NCBI RefSeq assembly: GCF_932274485.2
Contig: NC_065884.2
Span: 40,629,540 to 40,693,539, forward strand
DNA: 64,000 nt
Direction of reading: 5' to 3'
Source: Patella vulgata
Taxonomy: Eukaryota > Mollusca > Gastropoda > Patellidae
Part shown: positions 35,091-45,565 of the stretch, one piece after another
How positions within the stretch are numbered: position 1 is the stretch's first letter
Layout: each line of letters opens with the position of its first letter
Notes under the pieces: model-generated
The model's input: only the letters and a program-made list of their open reading frames with translations
Database searches by the model: none
What the model was told of the DNA's origin: nothing
Program-made: the position numbers and the translations under genes

Positions 35091-37009
35091 AACCAGCGGC
35101 TGCCTGGCAGGATACGCCCACATTTTGCAAGTGTAGATAGAGAACAAGCTAAAAACAAACACAATTTTTTGTACAATCGGGGGCAATAATTCAGAAAGTT
35201 ATGGCCTGAAACGTGCAAATATCAAAAGGGACTGAGAACTTTGGGATATAAAGATATGTTTTAGGGTCATCAAAATCAGATAAAAATTGTGACCTCTAGA
35301 GCGTCCACAACCTTGGTATTACACACTTCTACACAATTTGCGTACAAAGAGCAGCCATTTTGTTGGGCAGTTTCATGTCGATTTTCCCGAAATTCGAATT
35401 CAACTTTCATTATGGTGGAATGGTGATGTATTTAAACGTTTTTTAAAATCGGAAAAAAATTGTGACCTCTATAGAATCCACAAGATAAAGATAGGTTGCC
35501 AGGCAACAAAACATATACCCACAGCAGCTAATTCGTCCGGGCGGTCAACAAGGGTTGTCGCATATTTATTCTTTTGTAGGTAATTAGGGGCATTTAAGAG
35601 ACAATTTCATACAAATGACATTATAATTTTCGTCATTTGAGGGTTCACAAGGTTCTAAAAACTAAAACAAGGGCCGTAACTCGGGAAGTAATCTACAGAA
35701 ATTGTTCAAATTCGACAGGCTTTTTCGTTTTACTAGTTCAAATAATGCATATAAATTTCATACAGATCTGATGGTAACTTTTGTCGTTCGAACGTTCACA
35801 AAGTTCAACAAAGTAAAACAAGGGCCATAACTCATGGCGTAATTGACAGAAATTGCTGAAATTCAATAAACTTCTTCGCTGCACTAATTTAAATGATGCA
35901 TATCAATTTCAAACAGATCGGATGATAACTGTTGTCATTAGACTAGCGTTCACAAGATTCAACAAAGTGAAACAAGGGCCATAACTCTAGATGTAATTAA
36001 CGGTAATTGCTGAAATACAATAGGCTTCTTTGCTTTACTAATTTAAATGATGCATATGAATTCCATACAGATCGGTTGATAACTTTTGTCGTTAAAGAGT
36101 TCACAAGGTGCAACAAAGTGAAACAAGGGCCATAACTCCAGAAGAAATTATCGGAAGTTATTGAAATTAAATAGGCTTCTTTATCTCACTAAGGCAAACA
36201 ACATATATCAATTTCAAAACATTCAGAAAATAAATGTAGTCTGTAGAGTGTTCACAAGAAATTGTGGACGACGGACGGGGTCGACGGCAATCTACAACCG
36301 CATTTCCATGTGGGTGTATAAAAATGCGATTTCGGGTATCCGCGATTATCAAAAGGAACCAAGATCTTAGTGTGTAATGATCATATACGATTCGATATGC
36401 GTGAATGTCGAAAGGAATCAATATCTTTGGGTTATAAAAATGTATTTCAAGTTTCATCGAGATCGGATAAACATTGATTTACCAGAAGTTTACACTATTT
36501 GTGTACGAGGGGCAGCCATTTTGCCCGGCAGTTTTGGCACAAAATTCAAACTCAACAAACACTACATTGTAACGGTGATATATTCAAACGTTTTTTTAAA
36601 TCTGATAATAATTGTAACCTCTAAAGGGACCACAAGCTAAAAACACGATTTTTCGTACAATCAGGGGCCATAGTTCAGGAAGTTATGGTCCGATATGTGC
36701 TAATATTGAAAGGAACCGAGATCTGTGGGTTATAAACATACATTACAAGTTTAAACCAAATCAGATCAAAATTGTGACCTCTACAGTGTTCACAAGCTAA
36801 AACGTGATTTTCCGTACAATCCATGAAGTTACAGTCCGATACATGCCAATATCGAAAAGATCAGAGATCTTAGTGTGATAAACCTATATTTCAAGTTTCA
36901 TTGAAATCAGACAAAAATTGTGACCTGTAGAGTGTTCACAAACAATTGTGGACGGACTGACAGGGGCGACGACAATATACGTCCACATGAAAATGTGGGC
37001 GTATAAAAA
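35091..37009 (+). mobile_element. Hairpin-tail element H8 (type b), split by H9
   Basis: Left part 35091-35487: head aaccagcggctgcctggcag and the first cargo units. Right part 36325-37009: further 166-bp half-units and the tail caggggcgacgacaatatac with stem-loop and gtgggcgtataaaaa. The break lies in the conserved phrase 'ccacaagctaaaaacgcgattt', here ccacaagataaa, then H9, then tgcgatttcgg. This shows an insertion between A and T residues. Confidence 0.75.
35488..36324 (+). mobile_element. Hairpin-tail element H9 (type a), inserted in H8
   Basis: Head aggttgccaggcaacaaaac, about four ~150-bp units of the H5 kind (aagggccataactctagatg and variants), and a tail with gtcgacggcaatctac and the hairpin ending tgtgggtgtataaaa. 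A complete copy with both ends inside a type-b relative, which fixes the element's boundaries. Confidence 0.8.
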
Positions 37010-37675
37010 TAGGTTGCCAGGCAACAAAACATGTGCCCACAGCAGCGCAGTCGACAAGGGTTGTCACATATTTATTGTTTTGTAGATAAGGGAGCATTTA
37101 CAAGACACTGATATCGTTTCATACAGATCAGATAACTTTTGTCGAAATAGCGTTCACAAGGTTCTACAAAGTGAAATAAGGGCTATAGCTCTAAAAGCAA
37201 TTAATGGAAATTGTTGAATTTCAATAGGCTTCTACATTTCACTAATTTAAAGACACATATAAATTTCATACAGATCGGATAATAACCTTTGTCATTAGAG
37301 CGTTCACACAGTACAACAAAGTGAAACAAGGGTTATAACTCTAGAAGCAATATACAGAAATTGCTGAAATTCAGTAGGCTTTTTCGTTTCACTAATTTAA
37401 ATAATGCATATAAATTTAATACAGTTCAGATGATAACTTTTGTCATTAGAGTGTTCACAAGGTTCTACAAAGTGAAACAAGGCCTATAACTCTAGAAATA
37501 ATTAATGGAAATTGTTGAAAATAAATAGGCTTAAACATAAACAAAATATATAAATTTCAAAAAGATCAGATAATAAATGTAGTCTGTAGAATGTTCACAA
37601 GAAATTGTGGACGGTGGACAGACGGACAGGGGCGACGGCAATATATGACCACATTTCCATGTGGGCGTATAAAAA
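37010..37675 (+). mobile_element. Hairpin-tail element H10 (type a), abutting H8
   Basis: Its head (taggttgccaggcaacaaaa) starts directly after the terminal gtataaaaa of H8. Three ~150-bp units follow, then the tail ggggcgacggcaatatatga and the stem-loop ending gtgggcgtataaaaa at 37675. This head-to-tail joint with no spacer is expected if the A-run tail of one element is itself a preferred target. Confidence 0.8.
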
Positions 37676-37856
37676 TGGTGATTACTTAATAAATATTCAT
37701 TGTACAAATAATATACAGGAAAATGGCAGTTTAACACTTTCTTTCACTTCAGTGAAAAGTATGAGGGAGTATTATATTATATACCAATCACCAAGCATCT
37801 CCATAGTGTCAATAAAAACTTGTTAAAATTGTCTCTAAAAATGGAATTATCTATCA

Positions 37857-37940
37857 TCACAAGGCTAGTGTATCTTTTAGAAATTTCCTCATAGAAATGC
37901 CAACAGAAGTGGAACTAGGTTCAGTTGTTGAATGGGAAAT
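37857..37940 (-). CDS. ATG101: ATG101, last coding exon
   Basis: Minus-strand exon encoding ISHSTTEPSSTSVGISM followed by RKFLKDTLAL and a TGA stop (37857-37859). The acceptor is ttttcttcag just before 37940. The 27 residues match the C-terminus of animal ATG101 in length and position; from memory the human end has TSV, MR and KDTLAL at the same spots. ATG101 is a HORMA-fold protein that binds and stabilises ATG13 in the cytosolic ULK1 kinase complex that starts autophagy. Splice phase 0 fits the donor of the exon at 39168-39334. Downstream, toward lower coordinates, the 3' untranslated sequence meets element H10 near 37675. No AATAAA was seen before it. Confidence 0.88.
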   Translation of the reverse strand: MSHSTTEPSSTSVGISMRKFLKDTLAL

Positions 37941-38120
37941 CTGAAGAAAAGAAACAGTATTACATTAAAATCAATCTGTGCAAATTTAGACTGACAAAAG
38001 AGCCACACTATGTGTATCAAACATATCATCTATGACACAACCATAAGCTGGAAGCAGATGTAAACACCTTGTAATAGTAGTCCTTAAGATTACCAAAGAT
38101 TGCCCAAGCAATGTGTGGAA

Positions 38121-38370
38121 AAGAGAGAGAGAGAGAAATGGGGTTTAACGTCCACTCGACACAAACTAGATCATTTCAGGACTAACATATGGTTCAATTT
38201 TATTAAAATAATTCGCTTGCACGTAGGGGTGGGAGAAAACCCACGAGGTTGGACAAACGATCTTACTCCTTGTCACGTACAACCAGGGAATCGAAAACAC
38301 GCCAGTTGACTCAATGACAGACTTGATGATACAGCACGCACGTGCTAACCATTCAGCCATCCAACCCCCC
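38121..38370 (-). mobile_element. SINE-1 copy in the ATG101 intron, full length
   Basis: Flanked by a target duplication atgtgtggaaa (38111-38121 and 38371-38381). On the minus strand: A box tggctgaatgg, B box gttttcgattccc, central gcaagcgaattattttaat, 3' gtggacgttaaaccccattt and a CT tail. This copy shows best that the family is tRNA-derived. Its orientation is the same as ATG101. Confidence 0.9.
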
Positions 38371-38689
38371 ATGTGTGGAAAAAGCCCACACAGCAGATTT
38401 GTCTCAACTGCAGGTTATGCGAAAGGAAAACTTGGATATTGAGTAAATTGGATAAGCATCTAGGATCCTTGAAAAAATCTAATCTCGAGGGTTCATCCTC
38501 TTATGACCCTATTGCTTCAAATCAAATTTGAAAAAAAATCTGTTAAAACCTATAGTCTCTATCGTGTTCACACGTTTTTTGGCAAAGGGGGGTAACTCAG
38601 GAACGGAAAGCTGTGGATTATGAATATTGATTGGGATCACTGACCCCAATGCTTCAAGCAAAATATGAAAAAGATCCATTAAAGACAGC

Positions 38690-38890
38690 AAGTCTCTAAC
38701 TCAATATTATCCCAAGTCTTCAACATTGCATATACGATTATTGGTCAATTTAAATCCACATTGATGTTGTTATCTTATCGCGAAAAAGATGGGCTTCTGG
38801 TATCCAATATTTAAGACAAAATGAAAATGCAGAATGCTTTCGAGTGCCATTTGTAATGAAGCAACTTCATGAACGAGGCTGAATATATCT
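38690..38890 (-). repeat. Dispersed repeat R3, copy 2
   Basis: The reverse complement of this stretch resembles 33122-33325 (gatttaaattgaccaataat; aatattgagttagagactt). It lies in the last ATG101 intron. Origin unknown. Confidence 0.55.
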
Positions 38891-39167
38891 CACAGGATAA
38901 TTCTACTGGTGTAGACTGGAATAACCAGACGCCAAAGCCTGCCATTCAATTTGGATTCAGTTTAAATTTAAGTAAACTTGAAGTGAATGAGTCACCACAA
39001 GTGCAATGAATATGTAATTTGCCAGGGCAGCGGCATTTAATTTATTTAATCATTGATACTACATAATTATGCTGTAATCATAGAATATACAAAACCTGCT
39101 GCTCCCAAATTATATTTCTAATCTTATAAAACTTTTAATGTTTAATATAAACACTGTTTAGACTTAC

Positions 39168-39334
39168 ACGATATAAATAAGGCTGTACATCAAGGAAGCT
39201 AGTATCAAAAATCAGATCCAATTCTGACTGATTAGGAGTCTTAGGTACATACTCATGTCGGTTCATAATCTCGGCTACAAATAAAACTTTCTCTGATAAA
39301 AGTTCACCAATTTTCTCTCTACATACCTGTCTTT
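39168..39334 (-). CDS. ATG101: ATG101, penultimate coding exon
   Basis: The minus-strand translation reads RQVCREKIGELLSEK, then VLFVAEIMNRHEYVPKTPNQ, then SELDLIFDTSFLDVQPYLYR. This matches the conserved C-terminal half of animal ATG101 (family words: RQICREK, MNRHEYLPKMPTQSE, DVQPYLYK), with no gap. Acceptor: tttttatgttcacag next to 39334. Donor: gtaagt at 39162-39167, right after CGT (R). The exon begins in phase 1, so the first Glu codon is split with the previous exon. The reading frame is clean, so this is a working gene and not a retrocopy. The 1227-bp intron to the last exon holds a SINE-1. Upstream exons (the N-terminal ~135 residues) were not found in the window; the intervening sequence is filled with repeats. 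Confidence 0.93.
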
Positions 39335-39739
39335 CTGTGAACATAAAAATTTGTATATTATTAATTCAATATGTACTGGTACTACAAATGTATAGTAGTC
39401 ACACACCATGTGGCTACTGTTAGCAATGCCTATTATTCTTGCATTTAAACCTTGAGACAGAACTACCAATCCACTGCAGAGATCTAAATATTTTAATTTT
39501 CAACATTTTAAGTTTTATTTACAAAACTGGTTTCAAAATGTTATTTAAATACTAATTATATTTAGCTTTTCATTAAAATTGAAAATGCCTATTTAATACA
39601 TATACACTGAAATGCTATGAAAACAAATTACTGATTTGACTGATGTGCTGGCGAGACATAATGCAAAAATCTTTGAGAGGCATTTAGCAATTGATTTATG
39701 ATATAATACTAGAACACTTATTATGGATACAATCACTTG

Positions 39740-40896
39740 GTTTATACTCAGCTGTCCTTAGGGTGTAACGGTTATATATATTAATATGTTTTTTTAAATC
39801 GGATAAAAATTATGACCTCTATAGGGTCCACAAGCTAAAAACGCGATTTTCCGTACAACCAGGGACCATAATTCAGGAAGTTACGGTCAGATATGCGTGA
39901 ATATTGAAAGGAACCGAGATCTTTGGGTTATAAACTTATATTTCAAGTTTCAACAAAATCGGATAAAAATTGTGACCTCTATAGGGTCCACAACCTTGAT
40001 ATACCATATTTATATGCTATTTAAGAACGAACGGCGGCCATTTTGTCTGTCAATTTTGGGCCGATTTTCACGAAATTCGAACTCAACAGTCCTTAGGGTG
40101 TAACAGTGACATAATAATATTACGTTTTTTTAAATTGGATAAAAATTATGACGTCTATAGAGTCCACAAGAAAAAAACGCGATTTTTCGTACAATCAGGG
40201 GACATAATTCAGGAAGTTACGGTTCGGTTTGCGCGAATATCGAAAGGATCTGAGATTTTTGGGTTATAAACTCACATTTCAAGTTTTCAACAAAATCAGA
40301 TAAAAATTGTGACCTCTATAGGGTCCACAACCTTGATATACCATATTTTTACGCTATTTGAGAATGAACAGCGGCCATTTTGTATGTCAATTTTGGGCCG
40401 ATTTTCACGAAATTCGAACTCAGCCATCCTTAGGGTGTAACATTGATATAATATTATGTTTTTTTTAAATTGGTTAAAAATTATGACCTCTATAGGGTCC
40501 ACAAGCTAAAAACGCAATTTTTCGTACAATCAGGGGCCATAATTCAGGAAGTTACCATCTGATCTGCGCGAATATTGAAAGGAACCAAGATCTTTGGGTT
40601 ATAAACTTACATTTCAAGTTTAAACAAAATCGTATAAAAATTGTGACCTCTATAGGGTCCACAAGCTAAAAACGTGATTTTTCGTACAAACAGGGGCCAT
40701 AATCCATCAAGTTTCGATCCGATACATGCCAATATCGAAAGCATCCAAGATCTTTTGGAGATAAACCTGTATTTCAAGTTTCGTCCAAATCAGATCAGAA
40801 TTGTGACCTGTAGAGTGTCCACAAACAAATTGTGGACGGACGAACGGACAGAGGCGACGACAATATACGTCCACATGAGAATATGGGCATATAAAA
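39740..40896 (+). mobile_element. Hairpin-tail element H12a (type-b cargo, head missing)
   Basis: Starts inside a 166-bp half-unit (cagctgtccttagggtgtaa). About three 332-bp units follow, then aattgtggacggacgaacgg and a hairpin ending gaatatgggcatataaaaa. Confidence 0.7.
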
Positions 40897-41733
40897 ACAC
40901 AATTTTTTGTACAATCAGGGGCCATAATTCAGGAAGTTACGATCCGATATGTGCAAATACCAAAAGCAACCAAAATGTTTGGGTTATAAACATGCATTTC
41001 AAGTTTCATCAAAATCGACTCAAAATTGTGTTCTATAGAGGATCCACAACCTTGATATACCAGATGTTTACACTATTTGCGTAGAAGGATGGCCATCTTG
41101 TCTGGCAGTTTTCTCTGATTTTCACAAAATTCGAACTCAACCAACATTACGGTGTAACTGTGATATATTCGAACAGTTTTTAATCAGATAATAATTTTTA
41201 ACTCCAGAGGGACCACAAGTTTTGGTCTGATTTTCACGAAATTCGAACTCAAACAACATAATGGTGTAATGGTGGTATATTCAAACGTTTTTGTAAATCA
41301 GATAATAATTGTGACCTCTACAGGGACCACAAGCTAAAAACAAGATTTTTCGTACAATCAGGGGCCATAATGCAGGAAGTTACAATCTGATATGCGCAAA
41401 TATGGAAAAGAACCAAGATCTTTGGGTTATAAACATGCATTTCAAGTTTCATCAAAATCAGATGAAAATTGTGACCTCTAGAGTGTCCACAAGCTAAAAA
41501 TGTGATTTTTCAAACAATCAGGGGCCATAATCCATGAAGTTTCGATCCGATACATGCCAATATTGAAAGGAACCAAGATCTTTTGGTGACCTATTTTCAA
41601 GTTTCGTCAAAATCGGACAAGAATTGTGACCTGTAGAGTGTCCAGTCCACAAACAAATTGTGGACCGACAGATGTCCAAACGGACAATGGCGAAAACAAT
41701 ATACATCCACATGAAAATGTGGCCGTATAAAAA
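40897..41733 (+). mobile_element. Hairpin-tail element H12b (type-b cargo, head missing)
   Basis: Begins in a half-unit (cacaattttttgtacaatca) directly after the hairpin of H12a. It has divergent units and a second tail (acaatggcgaaaacaatata) with hairpin ending gtggccgtataaaaa. Two tails in a row over one kind of cargo suggest an end-to-end insertion or a duplication within the element. Confidence 0.65.
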
Positions 41734-41734
41734 A

Positions 41735-42540
41735 TGAACTTTCTAGAAGAAAAGATAACCAAGTTAGAGACTGAAGTACAGTCCTAGGATCAGGCTATTC
41801 AAGAGCTGAAAGATAAAAATGATGAGCTGGAACAATATGGACGACGGGAAGGTGTTAGGATATCTGGTATCACCGAACGTATAGGCGAAGACACAGACAA
41901 GATTGTAATTCAGGTAGCTAAACTTATTGGCATTAATATCACTCATGACCACATAAACAGAAGTTACAAGTATTAATATCACTCGTGACCACATAAACAG
42001 AAGTGACAGAGTTGGAAAATTATTCCCCCCTGGGGCCAAGTCTGAGCCTAGAAAAATCAACAGCAGATTCAAAGGCTATTACACTAACTGTGAATTCCTT
42101 AAACAAGCAAAGAACCTAAAGTCTCTACGGGGTTACACAGCTGATCAAGGTCCAAAGAGGTCAACATCAACATGTCTTTCATGCCCCGTCCCTAAACGGA
42201 GTCAGAGGTACCAGATGTACCAGTGATCGAGAACAAAACTATCCCTGATATATTCCAGGCACACAATATCTACATAAACGAAGATCTAACTAAAACAAGA
42301 TCTAACTTAGCTTTCCAGGTAAGGCAACTTCAAAAAGAAAATAAGATATCATCTACATGGACGAGTGATGGGATAATCTTTATTAAAAAGAGGAATGAAA
42401 GCATCTTATTAGTTAGAACACAGCTGCAGCTGGATAATGTCAAAAATAAGACTAATCTAAAAATGACAATCCAGGGTACGAAATATGTCCTTTGTAAATA
42501 TGTCCATGAAAAAGAAGGTTTCAAATAATCAAAATCCCAT
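41735..42540 (+). pseudogene. LINE ORF1 relic
   Basis: Starts MNFLEEKITKLETEV, then (after a stop) DQAIQELKDKNDELEQYGRR and EGVRISGI, a coiled coil followed by the beginning of an RRM-type ORF1 domain. After further breaks comes INEDLTKTRSNLAFQVRQLQ, then KENKISSTWTSDGIIFIKK in the 42223-42528 frame. This is the ORF1 protein of an L1/CR1-like LINE, an RNA chaperone of the transposition particle. A ~45-bp stretch is tandemly doubled (aatatcactcRtgaccacat, about 41934-42005). Several stops and shifts are present and no ORF2 follows. It may lie within an upstream ATG101 intron. Confidence 0.75.
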
Positions 42541-43064
42541 AAACATTATTGAATAATATGGTTGGATAATGTTTTAACTCTTTAGCGAGCCACCTTGTTG
42601 TCATGTGGACTCAATCAGGTGACATGTTTACTGTTACATAATTGTTAATACTCATCGGTTTTAGGTCGTAATGTTTTCAGAGTCTGTAAAATCCAGATGG
42701 ATTTATCAGTGATAACAGTTGTATATCTCCAGTGGTGTAAACGTCCATTATGACAATGTATCATTTCCGTTATTGATCACAAATTTACTATAAATTAAAT
42801 TATGTTATCATAAATATATCTATAGTTGATCATAATAACGTGTTGATCTCTGTTCATCGTTGGTTTGTGTCGTCGTATTTGAATGGCTTCATGCAATCGG
42901 TGCACCCTCTTGTTGCTTATATTGTCCCCCCCCCCCCCAGGGCGTATGATACTCTTATCACATAATCAAAGGCTAAGCATAATTATTTTTAATTGATCAT
43001 ATTTAATACTTAACAATATTCTAGTACCAATTTTAAGTTTGTAATGACCACTATAATTTGTAAC
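42541..43064. other. Unassigned spacer
   Basis: No gene. A run of thirteen C lies at about 42927-42940. Confidence 0.4.
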
Positions 43065-44560
43065 CAGCGGCTGCCAGGCAGGATATGCCCACATTTTGCA
43101 AGAGATGGATAGAGAACAAGGTAAAAACAAATGGGATTTTTTGTAAAATCAGGGGCAATAATCCAGAAAGTTATGGTCTGAAATGCGCAAATATCAAAAG
43201 GGACTGAGATCTTTGGGATAAAAAGATATGTTTTAAAGGCTCAATACCACTCTTGTTGTAACTGAATAATATGTCCCAATCTTTATTCTGGTCAACAAAT
43301 TGTACTATTTTACAATATTCCAATTAATTGATGGTACAAATTCCATCTTAACACACCTAATTTAAAAAATTGGAAAATTTCAACTAAATGATTTGAAAAG
43401 CCTAACGTAAACCTTTTCAAATGTGACTTGGATTTAAAAATATTTTCGAACCCTCTGGACAAGTAAAATAGGATGTAATGGATAATTTACACAACAGGTA
43501 GGACACTTAAACATCTAGTGCTTAGAATAAGGCTATTATTTATTTTCTGAAGCTGTCAAGCCAGCAAGAGTGTTATTGTCCCTTTAAGTTTCATCAAAAT
43601 CAGATAAAAATTGTGACCTCTAGAGGGTCCACAACCTTCGTATTGCATACTTTTACACAATTTGTGTACAAAGACTAAAGAGCGGACATTTTGTCGGGTA
43701 GTTTCATTTCGATTTTCCCGAAATTCGAATTCAACATTCATTATGGTGGAATGGTGATACATTTAAACCGTTTTTAAAATCCGAACTCAATCAAAATTAC
43801 GGTGTGACGGTGATCTATTTGAACGTTTTTATAAATTGGATAACAAGTGTGACCTCTAGAGGGACCTGAAGCTAAAAACGCGATTTTGCGTAAAATCAGG
43901 GGCCATAATTCAGGAAGTAACGATCTGATATGCGCAAATATGGAAAGGAACCAAGATCTTTGGGTTTTAAACTTACATTTCAAGTTTCATCAAAATCAGA
44001 AGAAAAGTGTGACCTCTAGAGGGTCCACGACATTGATATACCATATTTTTTTCACTATTTTGAGAACAAGGGGCGGCCATTTGGTCTGTCAGTTTTGGGC
44101 TGATTTTCACGAATTTCGAACTCAGCCATCCTTCGGGTGTAACGGTGATATACTAAAAGTTTTTTTTAAATTGGATAAAAATTATGACCTCTATAGGGTC
44201 CACAAGCTAAAAATGTGATTCAGGAAGTTACGATCCGATATGCGCGAATAATGAAAAGAACCAAGATTTTTGGGTTATAAACTTACATTCCAAGTTTCAA
44301 CAAAATCGGATATAAATTGTGCCCTCTATAGGGTCCACAAGCTAAAATCGTGATTTTTTGTACAATCAGGGGCCATAATCCATGAAGTTTCGGTCTGATA
44401 CATGCCAATATCGAAAGCAACCAACATCTTTTGGAGATAAACCTATATTTCAAGTTTCGTCAAAATCGGATAAGAATTTTGACCTATTGAGTGTCCACAA
44501 ACAATTGTGGACGTCCGGATGTCCAAACAGACAGTGGCAACGACAATATACGTCCACATG
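43065..44560 (+). mobile_element. Hairpin-tail element H11 (type b), split by a MITE
   Basis: Head aaccagcggctgccaggcag plus gatatgcccacattttgcaa. Divergent 166-bp half-units continue to aattgtggacgtccggatg and caatatacgtccacatgata, where the tail hairpin is incomplete. The TTAA MITE at 43237-43583 interrupts the first half-unit. Confidence 0.75.
43237..43583. mobile_element. MITE with TTAA target duplication, copy 2 (inside H11)
   Basis: TTAA at 43233-43236 and 43584-43587. Termini and interior match 15418-15753 closely (ttattctggtcaacaaattg; ccctctggacaagtaaaata). Removing it plus one TTAA restores the phrase atgttttaagtttcatcaaa seen in H3, proving the boundaries. Confidence 0.92.
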
Positions 44561-44998
44561 ATAATTAATAATTGCCAACTATTTTTGCTTTTCAGGCCTG
44601 CTGTTATTGAATTTCAATGCACTTAATAGTTCAAATCCTGCCTTTCTAAATCACTATAACATCCAGTGAAAGTACTACTCACTATTTTAAATAGTCAGCC
44701 TTCAGGAGACCATTGATCATTTGTGCAGTCATTGTGCAGTGCAGGGTTTTTCGTATATATCAGTAGAATCACTTGCATCAACACGCATATATCAATCATT
44801 TTTCGTTATAATACCAACCAAATCTCATCTTCTTGGGGTGTTGTGATTAATAAAACCTGGTCAAATCATTGTAAATACTCCACAACAATCTATTCATTAA
44901 TCAGTTGTGTTTATTTCAGTGAAAGGGGTCGTTGATAACATTTTATCAAATTTCGTCTTCTTGGAACGTTTGTCATTATTAAAATCATAGTATATACT
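44561..44998. other. Unassigned spacer with an old ~120-bp doubling
   Basis: A segment near 44815-44930 (aaatctcatcttcttggggt ... actccacaacaatctattca) resembles 44948-45010 continued at 45386-45440 (aaatttcgtcttcttggaac ... actccacaacaactt), interrupted by the SINE-2. No gene. Confidence 0.5.
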
Positions 44999-45010
44999 CC
45001 ACAACAACTT

Positions 45011-45385
45011 GGGGATCACGTGGCTAAGTGGGTAAGATGCTGGCTCGCTAGCCTGGAGGTCGGGTGTTTGATCCCTGCATTGGCCGAGAAAGTTCATCCA
45101 GATTTTCCGGCGTGGTTTCCCCTTGTCAGTAATGCAGAATGGAGGGCCTGACAAGGACAGCTGTCTAGTCGTTCGGATGGGACGAAAAACCGAGGTCCCG
45201 TGTACATATTGGCGTGCACGTAAAAGATCCCTTGGCAGTTGGAATTCGATATAAGAGAAGGCTGTACCGCCGCAGCCCGGGCAAAATTTCCTTCATAGCA
45301 CACTGTATGGTGTATGCCCGTCTTCATTAACCCAGTTTAGGAGCAGAACAGTAGGACGTTAAACCCCATTTCATTTGATTTCATT
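45011..45385 (+). mobile_element. SINE-2, full length
   Basis: tRNA-like head with A box tggctaagtgggtaagatgc and B box ggtgtttgatccc. The body has acaaggacagctgtctagtc, gacgaaaaaccgaggtcccg and cgtaaaagatccc. The 3' end is aggacgttaaaccccatttc plus an ATTTC-rich tail. Target duplication ccacaacaactt at 44999-45010 and 45386-45397. The 3' word gacgttaaaccccattt is shared with SINE-1, so both may use the same LINE partner. Confidence 0.9.
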
Positions 45386-45565
45386 TCCACAACAACTTAT
45401 CCATTAATCAATTTGTGTTAATTTTCAGTTAAATTGGTCTTATTGAATGTTGTTATTAGTGTTAAACTTTGTAATCCTTAATTAAATTTGATTCCCTTTA
45501 GGTACAAGTAATCAAGGGATATCACTGGTTGGTCAGCATTAACTAAGTATTGTTTTACATTATAT

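Noticed and set aside
45011-45090. tRNA gene
   Set aside because: A and B boxes are present, but no cloverleaf acceptor stem closes and the sequence continues as a SINE with target duplications.
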